Positions 10,224 through 22,759 of a DNA stretch of 64,000 nucleotides are shown piece by piece; the stretch's first letter is position 1; every line of letters begins with the position of its first letter. Both the position numbers and the translations under genes were made by a program. Source of the stretch: Mesostigma viride (Eukaryota > Streptophyta > Mesostigmatophyceae > Mesostigmatales > Mesostigmataceae). Below the pieces are notes generated by a model, which was given only the letters and a program-made list of their open reading frames with translations, made no database searches and was not told where the DNA came from. The stretch is taken from assembly GCA_009746045.1 (NCBI GenBank), contig RPFO01000692.1:259285-323284 (forward strand), given 5' to 3'.

Positions 10224-11691
10224 TTATTTTCATTATTCATTAATTAATTAATTAATTAAACACGTGCTCCCGTTGGGGAGTCACGGAGCACCGAAGTGCT
10301 TTTAATCCCTGTGTGTGCACAACAGGAGAAAGGGCAAAGACCCCCAGTCTCCTTCATGCCTAAGGCATGCCACAGCTGCACTCGGAATCCACCCACCCAT
10401 CAAGGAATATGTGCTACATGATCTCCCAACGGAGGCATGTTATAATTTAATTTAATTTTAATTTAATGCCACAGCTGCACTCGGACCCGCTAAACAATCC
10501 GGCAATCTGTCGGTGCAATAAGACCCATGTGAGCATGGCATAACAAGGAGCGCGGGCAAGTAATCTGAACATAGCCAGGACGTAGCATGGCTGTACAAGG
10601 ACTAAGCTAAGGCTATGGCTGGTTGTACGGTACCGTGCGTTAGCGGTGCACGTGACTAGGTATGGTGGCAAAGCTAGGCAAACATAATTTCTAAGCCTGG
10701 CTGCCATAGCGGCAGTGACTAGCAATTGATGGATACAAGCTAGGGCTATTATGCAAGCTATTCTAGCCCCGGCTGGGGGCGTCCACATCTTGTGGTTGAT
10801 GGTCAGGTGCCCGCCCCTCCAGTACACCTTTGGCTTCTGGGGGTCCTGCTTGTGGCGGAGGTATTCCGGCCACAGGTCGCGCGTCGCTGCTGCTGCTGAG
10901 CGGGGGTCAGGTCGTCGTCCAGCGTCCAGGTGAGGTCGTGCAACCGCTTGCGACGAGAGAGGAACCGCTGCTTGTCCTCACGGGAGGGGAAGGTGAGCAG
11001 GACTGGTGGGGGAGCCGCATAAGTTGTCCCGTGAGTGGGGAAGGCGGTGGCACCCACGCAGTTCTACCTCGTGAACCTACCAGGCCCATGAGGGTAAGGA
11101 GCTGGTCCTTAAGCTCGTCGGCAAGGGAGGTTGACGTCTCACCTGGCTTCTGGGGGAACCGACGCAGCACCACCCGGCAGTCGCAGCGGGCGCGGTCGGT
11201 GGCCAGCCTCCCGTTGTTGTGCCTGGCGAAGGTCTTCAAGCTCCTGGAGTTTCGTACACATTGTGTAGCGATGGCGTCGGTGGTGGAGGCGGTCGCTGTC
11301 CGGCGCAGCAGGTCCGCGCGTAGGAGAGGGGCGGGAGGTCACCCGACCAGCATCCAGCCGGGGTGGCTGGGATGCGATGGTGGCCGTCTGCTCCGCTATC
11401 TTTGGGACCTGTGAGGCCCTATAGGGCCTAGCGGTGTGGGCGGTGATGCATGGCTTCAAGCTTCTTCATGAGCACGCCCCACTTGCCCTCCACCTGGTTT
11501 AGGCGAGAGACAAGTGCAGCGTGCGTCTCAGATGCCTGCGCCGCGCCGTGTGCAGCGCCGTGAACTGTGGTTGGAGCTTGTGGACGACCTTGGTTTCCAC
11601 ATTGTCCAGAGACCCGGGCCTCCACCGTGTTGAGCGTCGTGTGTAGCGAGGTCAGCTTCTCGGCCAACGGCCAGGTCAGGGGTGGGTGACA
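10224..11691 (-). mobile_element. LINE-A copy A3, 5'-truncated, with partial ORF1
   Basis: On the minus strand it encodes part of the LINE-A ORF1-like protein: coiled-coil-like THAALVSRLNQVEGKWGVLM, RRM-like CRVVLRRFPQKPGETSTSLA and VLLTFPSREDKQRFLSRRKR, and C-terminal LDDDLTPAQQQQRR. Frameshifts separate these pieces. A stop is followed directly by the LINE-A 3' untranslated region and a TTAA tail. GTGGGTGA at 10216-10223 and 11692-11699 is a possible target-site duplication. No reverse transcriptase lies between ORF1 and the tail. Confidence 0.75.
10387..10465 (+). mobile_element. 79-bp LINE-B 3'-tail insertion in LINE-A copy A3
   Basis: A 79-bp segment (GGAATATGTGCTACATGATC ... ending in an ATTTA-rich tail) is flanked by perfect 20-bp direct repeats ATGCCACAGCTGCACTCGGA at 10367-10386 and 10466-10485. 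It matches the last bases of the LINE-B element at 60496-61942. It is therefore an extremely short retrotransposed LINE-B end. Confidence 0.85.
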
Positions 11692-13097
11692 TGGCGGGGT
11701 CCAGCTTGCGTGCCTGCTGCTTGGCAGTTGGCACGCTCCTGCCGCAGCGTGTCAAGCTGGGCTGTCACGGCAGGGGTCGTGAACCGCGATGCCCAGCTTG
11801 CAAGCCAAGGGCACCCAGAAGTCCTCCCCCATCTGGGACTTCAGGATGCCCAGGGCAGCCGCATATGGCCATCGCTGGCCAGCGAACCCGCCCTTGCCCC
11901 CCGGCACAAGGCTCACCTAGGCTGTGAGTGCATGGTGGACAAACTCGTTCGATCAGGTTAGATGAGGAACCAGGGTTGCACCGTTCAAGCAGGGCGGGGG
12001 TGAGTACTTGGCAAATGCACTCTGCACCACCACCCACACGTCCACAGTCACCCCATTGTTGTTGTTCACCTCTGCCTTGGGCAGCCACCGCCCCGGCCCA
12101 TGCACGGGTGTCCAGCCCGGATCATCACTCCTACCGATCACCACACCACACCATACCTCCTTGGTGCTCACCCCCAACACCTCTATGACATTGACATGCA
12201 TATACTTCTCGCAGTTGTCATGAATCGGTTGAAGTAGTGTGCTCTCATGTTGGCCATGGCGCGTGACAGCCACTCCCCATTCTGCCCACGTGGTTGATGT
12301 GGATGCAATATACCTGAAGCTAGTGCACGTACATGTGCGTACGTGCATGATCACATCCTCAGTACTGAAGCACCCTGAGCAACCCCGGCAGATAAGTGCT
12401 CCTTGCGTGCTGCTAACAGTGCACCATGCAGGCAGATGCCTAGGCGGTGATTGATGTTCTCAAACTTCTCATGGGAATGTGCCCGCTAGCCTGAATGCCC
12501 TCGTGCTCTTTCACCTGGGCGAACCAAGTGGTGTCGCCATCCGACACCACCTGGTGGCCGGGCATACAGCCGCAGCTCTATGGGCTTGTGTGCACATGTG
12601 TTATCCCTATAAACCTTTCGTGTCCCTGTAAACCTTGTGGGCGCTCAGACGGTCTCCCTCCATGCAGGTCTTCGATCCTAGAGATAGCCATGCACGCGGC
12701 TCCCACGGCCTCCGCGGCGTCTTTAATTCCTCTCAGACAACTACCCTGGTCCTTCCACGGCGTTGGATCGCCATGCATCCAGGCATATGTAGTTGTCTCA
12801 CTTAATTACACACACATACACGAAGGGGCTAAAAGAAAAAGCAAGAAGTATACATTACAAAGGGAAATGGAAAAAAGAAAAAGAAAGAAAGAAAAAAGAA
12901 AAGAACATGTAAATAACAATAATATATAAAGACAAAGTAAAGAGTAATAATAACAATAACAATAACAAAAATGGAATAAAGAAAGAGGTCATTGCTGGGA
13001 TATGGTGAGGCACAGGCGACGTTGGATCGAGAAGGGTCAGGAGTTCAATGTTTGAGCGCCCATGGTGCCCGGCCGGGGGTCTCCTATCCAACAGGGT
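11692..13097. other. Intergenic stretch without recognised gene
   Basis: Weak minus-strand open stretches occur at 11953-12354 and 12578-12778, but no domain is recognisable. An A-rich segment at 12820-12985 (AAAGAAAG and AATAACAAT runs) precedes the piggyBac-like end. It may be another decayed element. Confidence 0.4.
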
Positions 13098-13101
13098 CTA
13101 A

Positions 13102-13145
13102 CCCGTGCTTTTTAAATTAGAACGCGATATATCGTTGTAAGCTTT
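13102..13145 (+). repeat. piggyBac-like left terminal inverted repeat
   Basis: It begins CCCGTGCTTTTT directly after CTAA. The subterminal TTAGAACGCGATATATCG recurs inverted near the other end (about 32349-32367). Confidence 0.75.
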
Positions 13146-13395
13146 TTTTAGAACGCGTATAGCACCTAAGGAATTTTTTTTTCATGGTCATGTATATACT
13201 TTCCTGAAAGCCCGTAAATCTAAGTTTTTTCTTAGCTACTCAGACCTACCAAATTCCTATTCCATATAGAGAGATACAGTGCTATGAATACAGGGGGGTC
13301 TGGTCATGACCGCGATTTCTTGACCCTAGGTGGCAAGCGACGTGTTTATTCAGAAATTAATAAAGTAAAAATTCTGGCCTTTTGCCTGAGCTATG

Positions 13396-14011
13396 AGTTA
13401 ACGTAAAGGATTTACGTTAGATGGATAGAGATTGTTACGCTCTTTCCAGCGGCACCTTGAACGCCTCATTTGGTTAAGGAACGTAAAAGTTATGACGTTT
13501 CCTAGGCTGTGCCGACAGTACCCGGCGCGCCACTGTGGGCGCGTACGGACACAGGATGTACAAGTGTCACTTTGATAGTCCGCAGGACGTTGACAGGACT
13601 TGTACAGGACTTGATGGTCAATTGATAGGTAGGCGCGCTGTAGCGCGCCAGGACCTATGAGACAATTGATGTTGAGTAGTGTACGGATAGGTCCACAGGA
13701 CTAGCCGTATGGACAATTGATAGATCTCCGCGCCAAAGGCGTGCCAGAGTCTGTGTAATCAATTGATTGACAGTTCAGCTGTGACAGTGCAGCTGAATAC
13801 TTGGACGCGTCCCTAACAACCTATATGTGTGACTTGGTCGCACCGGGACGCTAGTTCTTGCGTGCACGTTCTCTTGGCACTGCGACCCTGTCGTCTGTGC
13901 TGCGTGCAGTCTTGGAAGTGACGTGACTTACGTCTGTGTTTCCTGTTATTAATAAAGGCAACTTCCTGCAAGAACCATGGCGGAATTCGTGGCATTCACT
14001 CTCATACAACT
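13396..14011 (+). repeat. 5' LTR of Copia-group element 1
   Basis: It starts AGTTAACGTAAAGG and ends CTCATACAACT, preceded by CTATG. It contains an AATAAAG motif near 13951 and a candidate first ATG near its 3' end. Confidence 0.92.
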
Positions 14012-15099
14012 CGTATTACACCTCGTTCCAAATATGCCAAATTCTGAAGAATTCCGGATTCCCGGCGATGAGGAAATAGCCGCTCCGCCGGCTGATCCTT
14101 TCAAGACCGACTGCGCCGTCGTGGCAGCAATTGCTCGACGAAGTCACGATCGCTCGACGAACTTCATCGTCAGCAGCGCGCAGCTCCATTGCTCGGGGAT
14201 AACCCCGAGGACCCCGATTTGCCAGCACTGGTGCCGGCTATACGCGCACTGTTGGACCAGATTCGCAACATTTTATCGACATTTACGGTCCAGGTGCGGG
14301 GAGGTTTGCGGTCGGTGACCGAAGTCACCACTGCCATTGAGGAGTTGGACAACGCCATCTCTTCACTCACCGGTTACCAGAGAAACTTACAAAACTGGGC
14401 ATCGCTACGCACGGGGGGCGCGCCGGCGGTGTCGACAAATTTATTTCAAGATCTCGCGTTGCTATCGCTGCTCACGCGGCGTACGCAGTCGCGAACGCCA
14501 GGTTTTAATTAACCTGGTGGCATTTCTCGCATCTCTGCGAGAGTGGATTCCCGCGGGGTGGGAATTGTTGACGATCTTTACACATCCTCTGCGCCTCGTC
14601 GCGCGTCGGCGCATCGCAACTTACGCGGCGGGGAGCACACCGGTTTTAATACATACCGGTGCAGGTCCAGAGCTGGATATGGAGGATCGTGAGTTCGCAT
14701 ACACGTACTGCGACTTCAGGGGCCTTGACTACTAGTCGGCCAATTTTCTTTCCAGTACTCGTCGACATTTTGTCGAATTTTCAACGGCGATTCGCGGGGG
14801 CGGAGCGACACCGGCGCAGGCGGCAGTTGCGACAATTTTTGTACATACTTTTCTGCTGCTTTGCTGAGGTGTTTTTGAATAGCTTGTAGTGCAGAATGGC
14901 AGACGGGCGCCGTAGCAAAGGTGCCCCAGCCAGTGGGAATAATGGTGGTGCTGGTAGTGGACCGCTCACGTAGATGACGTGGGGTTACCGGAGAGATTAC
15001 CAACCTTCATCACAATAATAATAATGCACAAGCTGTTCTTGGTTATGATCTCACTACCCAGGGTTTGCTTATTGTGAATCAACTGCAACCTGTCACGTC

Positions 15100-16000
15100 A
15101 GACACAAGCCCAAGCAGGCTGAGGAGTTTGTGGAGGGGCTAGAGGGGTTTCCAAGTTTGTACGGTGGTACAAACTATTACCAGATCTGGATAGGTAGCCA
15201 GACTTTTGGCAAGTGTACAGATCAGATAAAGGACCTCACTAGAGAGTGTAAGAAGGCCAACAAGGCCTGGTCCAGCTACGTGGCAGAGTTAAAGGAGCTG
15301 CTAGAGGATCAGAGGAAGAAAGTGGGGATCCATTGGCAGGATAAATACCAGGGGTGGGAGGTCAAGGGGGACCTGATCCAGAACTTCCTCAACTATTGTA
15401 AAATGGTTGAGGAGGGCAGGGCTCACGGCTTTAATGTTGCTGATAACATAGCCCTGACCAACTGGCTCAAGGTTTCTGGGCTGGATAAGGCGACACGTGG
15501 CTCCTTAAAGGTCATGTGTGCTCCACACTCAACCCTCAAGGCCTACAAGGTCATAATCAAACAAGCACTCGAGGCAGAGGAGCTGTTTGAGGGTGGAGTG
15601 CCAGCAGTGAAGGCTACCCAGGCAGGTGGGCGTACCCAGGGGGCTCCAAGACGTCTGAGGCTGACAGAAGCCAAGGAGGGCGAGGGGCAACCATAACAAG
15701 CGCAAGGGCGATCATTCACCTGACTCTGACAGGAGGTCACACTCCAAGTCGGTGTTCAGGCGGGTGGGTGGTCAGCCCAAGCAGGGCAACGCGTCTGACA
15801 ACGGGGGAGTGGCCAGGGCAAGTCAAAGATACAATGCTACCTGTGCAAGGGGTGGGGGCACATCAAGAAGGAGTGTCCCAGCTTCAAGAAGTCCCAGGGC
15901 CAGGGCAGCAACAAGAATAACAACAACAACAAGAAGAACAACAACAAGTCCCAGGCAGGCCAGCCTTCAAAGGGCAGTCAGCAAGAAGACAACAAGGAGC
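15100..16000 (+). other. Element 1 gag region
   Basis: A capsid-like helical stretch (WKVSG-type residues, WSSYVAELKELLEDQ, LIQNFLNYCKMVEEGRAHGF) is followed at about 15835-15880 by a CX2CX4HX4C zinc knuckle (CYLCKGWGHIKKEC) and an Asn/Lys-rich tail. It is homologous in layout to the gag of elements 2 and 3. Confidence 0.7.
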
Positions 16001-16439
16001 AGTGACTGTCTGAGGCAACCCCTACACACCTTAATTCACCCAGGGGGAGGCCAGGTGCTCCAATGCAGATTTTATATCTGGGCAACAAGAGGGTGATCTC
16101 CAGGTTCAGGTGGCCCCAGGTCACCTGGAGAGGTACAGGTTCCTATGAAGACGTCCTTGACAGCTGATGCAGCTGTAAGAATGTCTGACCCCATGCATCC
16201 TCGTGCTGGGCACGAGGGTGGACCTCTCATTTTGAGAGAAACCAATGTACAACCACAGAGGGGTGTGAAGGCCTCTGGTGGTATGCATGTGGTCCCTGCT
16301 GGCGGTCCAGGTGTTGGGCATGAGCAGGGTGACTCAGGCTCTGAGTCAGAACAGGATGGAAGTCAGCATGGTGATGCTGGACAACCTGACAGCACAGTCC
16401 TGACTGTGCCAGGGACTGCTTCCTCTGTGTACCAGGAGT

Positions 16440-17330
16440 TGGGTGCCCGAATCCACAACATGTTTGGGCATGCCACTTCTCTGTCAAACAACTTTGCCTT
16501 CCGTATGGGCAGGGCACCCCTTCTTAAGGCGTGTCAGCAAGCTGCCTCACGGTGTAAGTGCCAGTTGTCCTCCAACAAGCCCAGGAAATCACATGCCAAA
16601 GCTCTACCTCAGAGCATTGGTGATCTGCAGTGTGATATCCAACACATCAGGGGCATGCAACTGTTGGTGTGCGTGGACAGGTACACGAAATACAAGGTGC
16701 TAGAGCATTTACCTTCTATGAAGAACAGGTACTTGCTGGCTGCCCTGCAGAATGTAAGAGCCAAGTTTCCTACCACAAGGATCCAGGTGGACATGCAGTT
16801 TCAGCATCTCAAGGGTGATCCTACCCTTCCTGAGTTGCTGGTTACACCTAGGGAGGCTCATGGGCAGCAGGGTGCTATCGAGAGGGCAATCCAGGAGGTC
16901 AAGAAATTGATCATCTCTGAAGACTGGGTACCCTTGTCTGCACCTGCACTTGTCAGGAGTGCATGGCTGAGGAACGTGGAGCAGCAGCTGAACAGCAGGG
17001 TTAACTTCTACTATGATGGAGTTGCTGTCAGCCCAATGGGTCTATATCATGGCCTGTGCCCACCACATGTGCTGGAGGGCTGGAAACATGCTGCACATGT
17101 CACCTTTGCCAAGCTGAGGGAGAAGGACCGGGGTTGGAAGATGCTGGAGCCACAAGTGGGTCAGAAGGTCCTAGCTTGGAAGGAACCTAGCCTTTATGGC
17201 AAACGTGGTAGCTGGAGTCCTGGGGTGGTTACCCAGGTTGATGAAGCTAGCCACGCATGCTTGGTCAGCATGGAGGACGAACCAAAGCATGTGCACCGGC
17301 TGAGTTGGTCATATGTCAAGCCTAACCTGA
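16440..17330 (+). other. Element 1 integrase region
   Basis: A His-His/Cys-Cys-type segment (IHNMFGH ... CKCQ) is followed by an RNase-H-fold core with Asp in LLVCVDRYTKY, Asp in RIQVDMQF and Glu in GAIERAIQEVKKL. A C-terminal strand-rich domain (GQKVLAWKEPSLYGKRGSW) follows. Confidence 0.75.
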
Positions 17331-17599
17331 TGAATGAGGGCAGTCAGGCACAAGGCTCACAGGATCTGCAGGATTTTCAGGTCCCAGGTGACATCACTGA
17401 CGCAACGACCACATCTGTTGCAGGGGAATCTGTCAGCCCTGGCCAGGTTGCAGAGGTACTTGTTGAACAGGCTGCAAGGTCAACAGCTGGGGAGTCAACT
17501 GTCAAGCCCAAGGCACTAACCAAGCCCAGGGGGACAAGTTTGGCTGGATTGATTGGGGCTCTACAAAGAGCCAAGAAGCAGCCCAAGGTAGCCAAGCTC

Positions 17600-17900
17600 A
17601 GGTGGCATGGCAATCTGGGGCTGGACACTGCCTTAGAGGTAGACACTAATTCTCAGGTTTCCATCATTGGGACCAGGGCTGCAGCAGGGTACAGCATGTC
17701 TGAACCCAGCTATCAGTTTGTGTCTGACTTCAGTGGCGGGGTACACGTGAAGGTACTGGGTGAGGTATTCATTCCTATCCTTGGACAGGACACTGCTTTT
17801 TGTGTCTTGGAGGGCTATCAAGGACCTGCTCTTCTGGGGCAGAATTTCCTATGCCAGGATGGGGTAGTGATCACGTCCTCTCTCCTGACTAAGGAAGGGG
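17600..17900 (+). other. Element 1 aspartic protease region
   Basis: LEVDTNSQVSIIG followed about 45 residues later by PALLGQNF corresponds to the catalytic D-T and the second ILG-type motif of retropepsins. It lies between integrase and reverse transcriptase. The residue after Asp-Thr is Asn rather than Gly, as Gln is in the sister elements. Confidence 0.7.
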
Positions 17901-18199
17901 CTGGTCAGGTCCCACTGATTAATTTCAGGACCACTCACCTATCACGTGCAGTAACCAGGACGGTTAAGCGTGTGCAAGTGTGCCAGGGGCAGGAGCCCTT
18001 GGTTGATGACCTCATATTGCCAGCTGCTAGTCATCCAAGCAGTTTGGGCATTGGTCCTCACTCACTTGCTGGACACAGCCCTATCAACTACCAAGGCCTG
18101 GTGAAGCTCATGTCCTCTCCCATTATGTGTCCCCAGGTCACACTGGGTCTGATTAAATCTGGGGAGGACTGGATCTCCAAGAAATGCGTGGAACCTGTC

Positions 18200-19627
18200 A
18201 ATGACCTGCCTCCTGCACGACGTCTACTCAAGCTCAAGTTTGTCATCAAGATGAAGGAGGTGGACGGGGTCAAGGTACCACATGTCAGGCCAGTGCTGAA
18301 TGAGTTCAAGGGTACTGGTGAGTGCACTGCTGAGGAGTTGTATACCCCTGGCATGTTGCATGACACTTGGAGGCTGCTGCTGTGTGTATTTCTAGGCCTT
18401 CTCAACAAGGGCTTGGACTATGGCTCAGTGGTGGTAGACTTCAAGAGGGCATTTCTGGAGGGGATGCAGATGTGGCACAGGAAAAGTGGGAGGGCAAGAC
18501 GCCTTTCTATGTTAGGGTGCCTGCTGTATGGAAAAGGGACATCCACACGGAGTTCCTTAAAATCCTCAAGGGCCTGGAGGGCCTGAGGTCAAGTCCAATA
18601 ATCTGGAGGGAGACTCTCAACCGTTTCCTGAAGGAGCATTGCAACTTGAAGGTCTCTCCTGTAGACCCCTGTCTGTTTCTGGGGCAATGGGAAGGCCTGC
18701 CAGTGTATGCTTCGCTGCACGGGGATGACCTACATCTGATAGCTCCCACGTCGTGGCTTAAGGAGCTGATCTCCATCATTAAGTCCAAGTTTCCTCTGGG
18801 TAGGGAGCAATGGCAGGTGGAGAATGAGCCTCTGCTGTTTGTGGGCATGGAGGCCACACTGGTGAAGAAGGGGGGAGTGGCGTATGCTGCTGGTGGGGGG
18901 CAATGATTATCAAGAGACCCTCATTAGCAAGCTTCCTCCAACCATCACACAGGCACTGTGTCCCATGGTGAGGGGCATGGTTGCTTGGGTGGCAGGCATT
19001 TCCAGGCCAGACCTTATGGTCATAGCCAGGTTGCCTGATGACATGCTGGTGGAGCTAGGGTCTGCCAAGGTGGCTGATCAGGTCAGGGCTTCATCTGGCA
19101 TTCTGTTGTCTGCAGTGGATTTATCACAACCCATTTGCATGGAGCTGTATGTGGATAGCTCAATGGACAGCAGGCAGGTCTCCAAGGTCAGGGGCAGGGC
19201 TGCAGGGCTCTTTGTGCTCAGACAGGAAGGCCTGGGGAGTTTGGTGAGCTGGTTTAGTCGCCTGCACAAACGGGTGGCTGTCAGCAGTGATGTGGCAGAA
19301 TGCAGGGCTATTTGTGAAGGCATTCACACAAGCCTTTATCTGAAGGAGTTGCTTCATCAGATGACTTCTAACACTCCTTGGCCACTTCAGGTTACCACTC
19401 TTCTAAAAACAGACTCCATGGGGATGGTGCAGTTTGTGCACAGGCAGATGGCCAGAAGTAGGGACTTGGATTATCTCCTTCTTAAGGAGTTGTCCTCCTT
19501 GGCCAATATTGAGCATATCCCTGGGGTTGACAATCCTGCTGATGCTTTGACCAAGCTAGTGCAGAAGGCAGCAGTGCAATACAAGGTTCTTCAGTCTCTG
19601 ATGGACCCATCTCAGCAAGCTGTCTAA
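18200..19627 (+). other. Element 1 reverse transcriptase and RNase H region
   Basis: Copia-type RT motifs: LLKLKFVIKMKEVDG, VVVDFKRAFLEG and LHGDDLHLIAP, with HGDD in the catalytic position. The RNase H part has ELYVDSSMDSRQVSKV, VAECRAICEGIH, LLKTDSMGM and NPADALTK. Confidence 0.8.
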
Positions 19628-20575
19628 GCTGGTGCCTGGTTATAGGGCATTGGAGAGCAGATTGTGTGGTAGTGTCAGCATTGTGACTGGCATAATACCT
19701 GTATTTTAGTCTGTACTAAGGCTCATGGACCATGGTACACTCACTCTGATTTTAATCAGGATACAGCCAGGTTTTGGCTGGGGTTCATGCTGTTGACTAC
19801 ACAAGGTTGACAGGTCCATTACAGACCATGTATTCTATTTTAAAAGAAATGTATATTTGTACATACTTCTCACAATGGTCTGGGAACCTTTATTCTGGGG
19901 TTTATAGGGCGGGGTTCGATTCCCTGGTATTATGTTTCTACAAGCTGGCCTGTTCAGGTGTTTGCCTGTTCAGACTTCCCTAGTTCCCCAGGGCAGGATT
20001 TAATTGTTGCCTATGTGTTTCATTTTGTCATTTGTTTGCTGTGGCAGTTTACCATCTGGCAAGTAGACGGGCGCCGTAAGACGGGCGCCAATAGACCCCT
20101 GTTGAGAGAATGACAGGCAAACTATTGTAATACGCCTTACTTTGTCAAGTGGTATTTTAATTGTCATGGATTTATTGTACTTATATTGAATATGTACTGG
20201 GTTTTATGGGATTAGTATCTGGGATTAATGTAACTCACCGCCAGAAGGTCATTGTACTGGAGGCTCTACCGAGGTGATGGGATTAATTCCTGGAGAAGAC
20301 CTCATAGAATTAACCTGTATGTATTTAATTTTGTGTGTTCTAATATCTGGTGGTACTCTGTAATGCCACTTCCATAGGTTTTATCCATTTCTCATGGAAT
20401 GGTTTTCCCTGTGGCAGATCTGTTTCTTTTCCAGTTCCTTAAAAGAAAAGGCTGGGGGAATGGCAATGGCCATTAAAGACATCTGTTCAAGCTTCAAGCT
20501 GGAGTGAAGGACATTTCAAGCTACTTCAAGGGTCCCTGGCAGGGGATGTGATCCCTAAAGAAAAGAAGGGATTGG

Positions 20576-21191
20576 AGTTAACGTAAAGGATTTACGTTAG
20601 ATGGATAGAGATTGTTACGCTCTTTCCAGCGGCACCTTGAACGCCTCATTTGGTTAAGGAACGTAAAAGTTATGACGTTTCCTAGGCTGTGCCGACAGTA
20701 CCCGGCGCGCCACTGTGGGCGCGTACGGACACAGGATGTACAAGTGTCACTTTGATAGTCCGCAGGACGTTGACAGGACTTGTACAGGACTTGATGGTCA
20801 ATTGATAGGTAGGCGCGCTGTAGCGCGCCAGGACCTATGAGACAATTGATGTTGAGTAGTGTACGGATAGGTCCACAGGACTAGCCGTATGGACAATTGA
20901 TAGATCTCCGCGCCAAAGGCGTGCCAGAGTCTGTGTAATCAATTGATTGACAGTTCAGCTGTGACAGTGCAGCTGAATACTTGGACGCGTCCCTAACAAC
21001 CTATATGTGTGACTTGGTCGCACCGGGACGCTAGTTCTTGCGTGCACGTTCTCTTGGCACTGCGACCCTGTCGTCTGTGCTGCGTGCAGTCTTGGAAGTG
21101 ACGTGACTTACGTCTGTGTTTCCTGTTATTAATAAAGGCAACTTCCTGCAAGAACCATGGCGGAATTCGTGGCATTCACTCTCATACAACT
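20576..21191 (+). repeat. 3' LTR of Copia-group element 1
   Basis: Same 616 bp as the 5' LTR by eye. It is preceded by a purine-rich run (AAAGAAAAGAAGGGATTGG) that could serve as the polypurine tract, and followed by CTATG. Confidence 0.92.
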
Positions 21192-21617
21192 CTATGTGCA
21201 ACATATGTAGAGTCTGTGAAACAAAAGCCAGGCCCTTTTGGCCACTAGCTGCAGATATTTTTCCTATGCATCACAATTACAACGCAGTACAACGCAGAAG
21301 GAAGCACCTGCTACTTATCACGACATGCCACATATGGGGTGGGGGGCCTATAATAAGGCCATGGAAGCACCATGATTGCAAGTATAGCGTGCGTCAACAT
21401 GATACTATACACGTGAAATACACGATGGGAGCACACTCTATTGTATGCATACAAGCATGCTGACACCATCACTATTAATCCCCAGCGCCTGCCGTAGCCT
21501 AGTAGCGCCTAGCGCCTAGCACTGCGCCTTCTTCTTGTATTCCTTGCGGCCCCCCGTCCTGGTGCATGCTGGTGAGCATCACGCCCACCAGGAGCTTCTT
21601 GGCCACGGGGGCCATGT

Positions 21618-22136
21618 CTATGTATAGGGGAGCTTGATGAGCGGGTTGTGGAAGTCGTTGAAGCAGTCTGGCGAGCACATGGCCAGGTCGCACAACTTGC
21701 ACCAGGTGCGGGCGCGCGCCCCCTGCTTGGGTGGGTCTGTGTTGGCCAGTGAGCAGGCCTTCATCGACCGCACCCGGCACACCACGCACACCATGCCAGA
21801 ATGGGATGTGGGCAGGTTGAGGTCGCGCGGCGCTAGGGAGCCAACCTCGTGAGTGCCAGAGTGGCGCCCAGCACGCCCCTTGCTGATGCTGGGAACGGCC
21901 ATGCCGCGAAGCCGGGGGGTGCCGTCAAATGCATTCTTGAGCAGCTGCGTGTGGAAGGCCAGAATGAACACCTTGTGGTCCATGGCGTCCTTGCCAAGAG
22001 CCAGCTTCTGCAGGCAGTATGCCATGCGCATGATCGTGGAGAAGAGGCCCAAGGCCCAGCTGCAGTACCACTTGTGGAAGATGGTCCGCCCCTCGATGTC
22101 CCACGTGCCCGTCAGCAGGAAGTCAAACTGGTCCAC
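21618..22136 (-). pseudogene. piggyBac-like transposase, C-terminal part
   Basis: About 170 residues. FLLTGTWDIEGRTIFHKWYC and AMDHKVFILAFHTQLLKNA resemble the helical end of piggyBac transposases. The stretch CVVCRVRSMKACS ... WCKLCDLAMCSPDCFNDFH is the Cys/His-rich C-terminal zinc domain of that family. The upstream part of the gene resumes at 29948 beyond the inserted LTR element. Confidence 0.75.
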
Positions 22137-22193
22137 TCACTTGCATAGATGCGGTTAATTGTACCGCAGAATGGCCTCGGGGCAGGGCACCTC

Positions 22194-22715
22194 AGTTATT
22201 CTAGGGCTTCAGGCCTAGACTATCAGTACACGTGGCGTTGTCCCCGTCTCCCAAGTGGGATACGGACATGGACGGTAGTGTAGTACACTGGACATATCTC
22301 TACTAGGATTTAGATCCGCACGTGCCATGATGGGCACGTGGGTGCTAGATATTAGCACTGAGATATGTAGTGCACACGCACGTGGGTATTCACGTGGTAG
22401 GGTTTATGAGCTGTGATGCAGACCACAAGGTGGTTGCAGTGCTAGTCCTGTACGGAGGTCCTAGGGGAGGTCCAGGATCGTCCACGTAGTGCTGTTAGGC
22501 AGTCGTTGCCTGCGGGCCTCGTATCAGTCCTAGCTGGAGTAGATCTAGCTGGACGGAGCCAGCACCTCATTGGTTAGCACTAGTGCAGGATAGCTAGGTT
22601 GCCCTAACCTACGTGCCCATGCAATCCAGCTTGGCAAGCTTGCATGGGTTGATATTATGCCAGCCATTGCATAATCCAACACACGTTCGCATCCATTTGC
22701 ACGAGTGCATTAACT
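22194..22715 (+). repeat. 5' LTR of Copia-group element 2
   Basis: It starts AGTTATTCTAGGGC, ends GTGCATTAACT, and is preceded by ACCTC. Confidence 0.92.
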
Positions 22716-22759
22716 TGCATTTATAAAACTCTCACAGTTTTCATCTCTATCATTCCAAA

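Larger units (their letters stand above)
13396..21191 (+). mobile_element. Copia-group LTR retrotransposon 1 (broken, young)
   Basis: The 616-bp LTRs at 13396-14011 and 20576-21191 appear identical and have the terminal inverted bases AGTT...AACT. The 5-bp target duplication is CTATG (13391-13395 and 21192-21196). Parts in order: leader, gag with zinc knuckle, integrase, aspartic protease, reverse transcriptase, RNase H. The coding region is broken in about five places. Identical LTRs indicate a recent insertion. It sits in the piggyBac-like element. The protease lies after integrase, unlike standard Copia order. Confidence 0.9.

Noticed and set aside
11953-12354. Minus-strand frame as a host gene
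   Set aside because: No domain, no splice context and interrupted neighbouring frames; left as unassigned.
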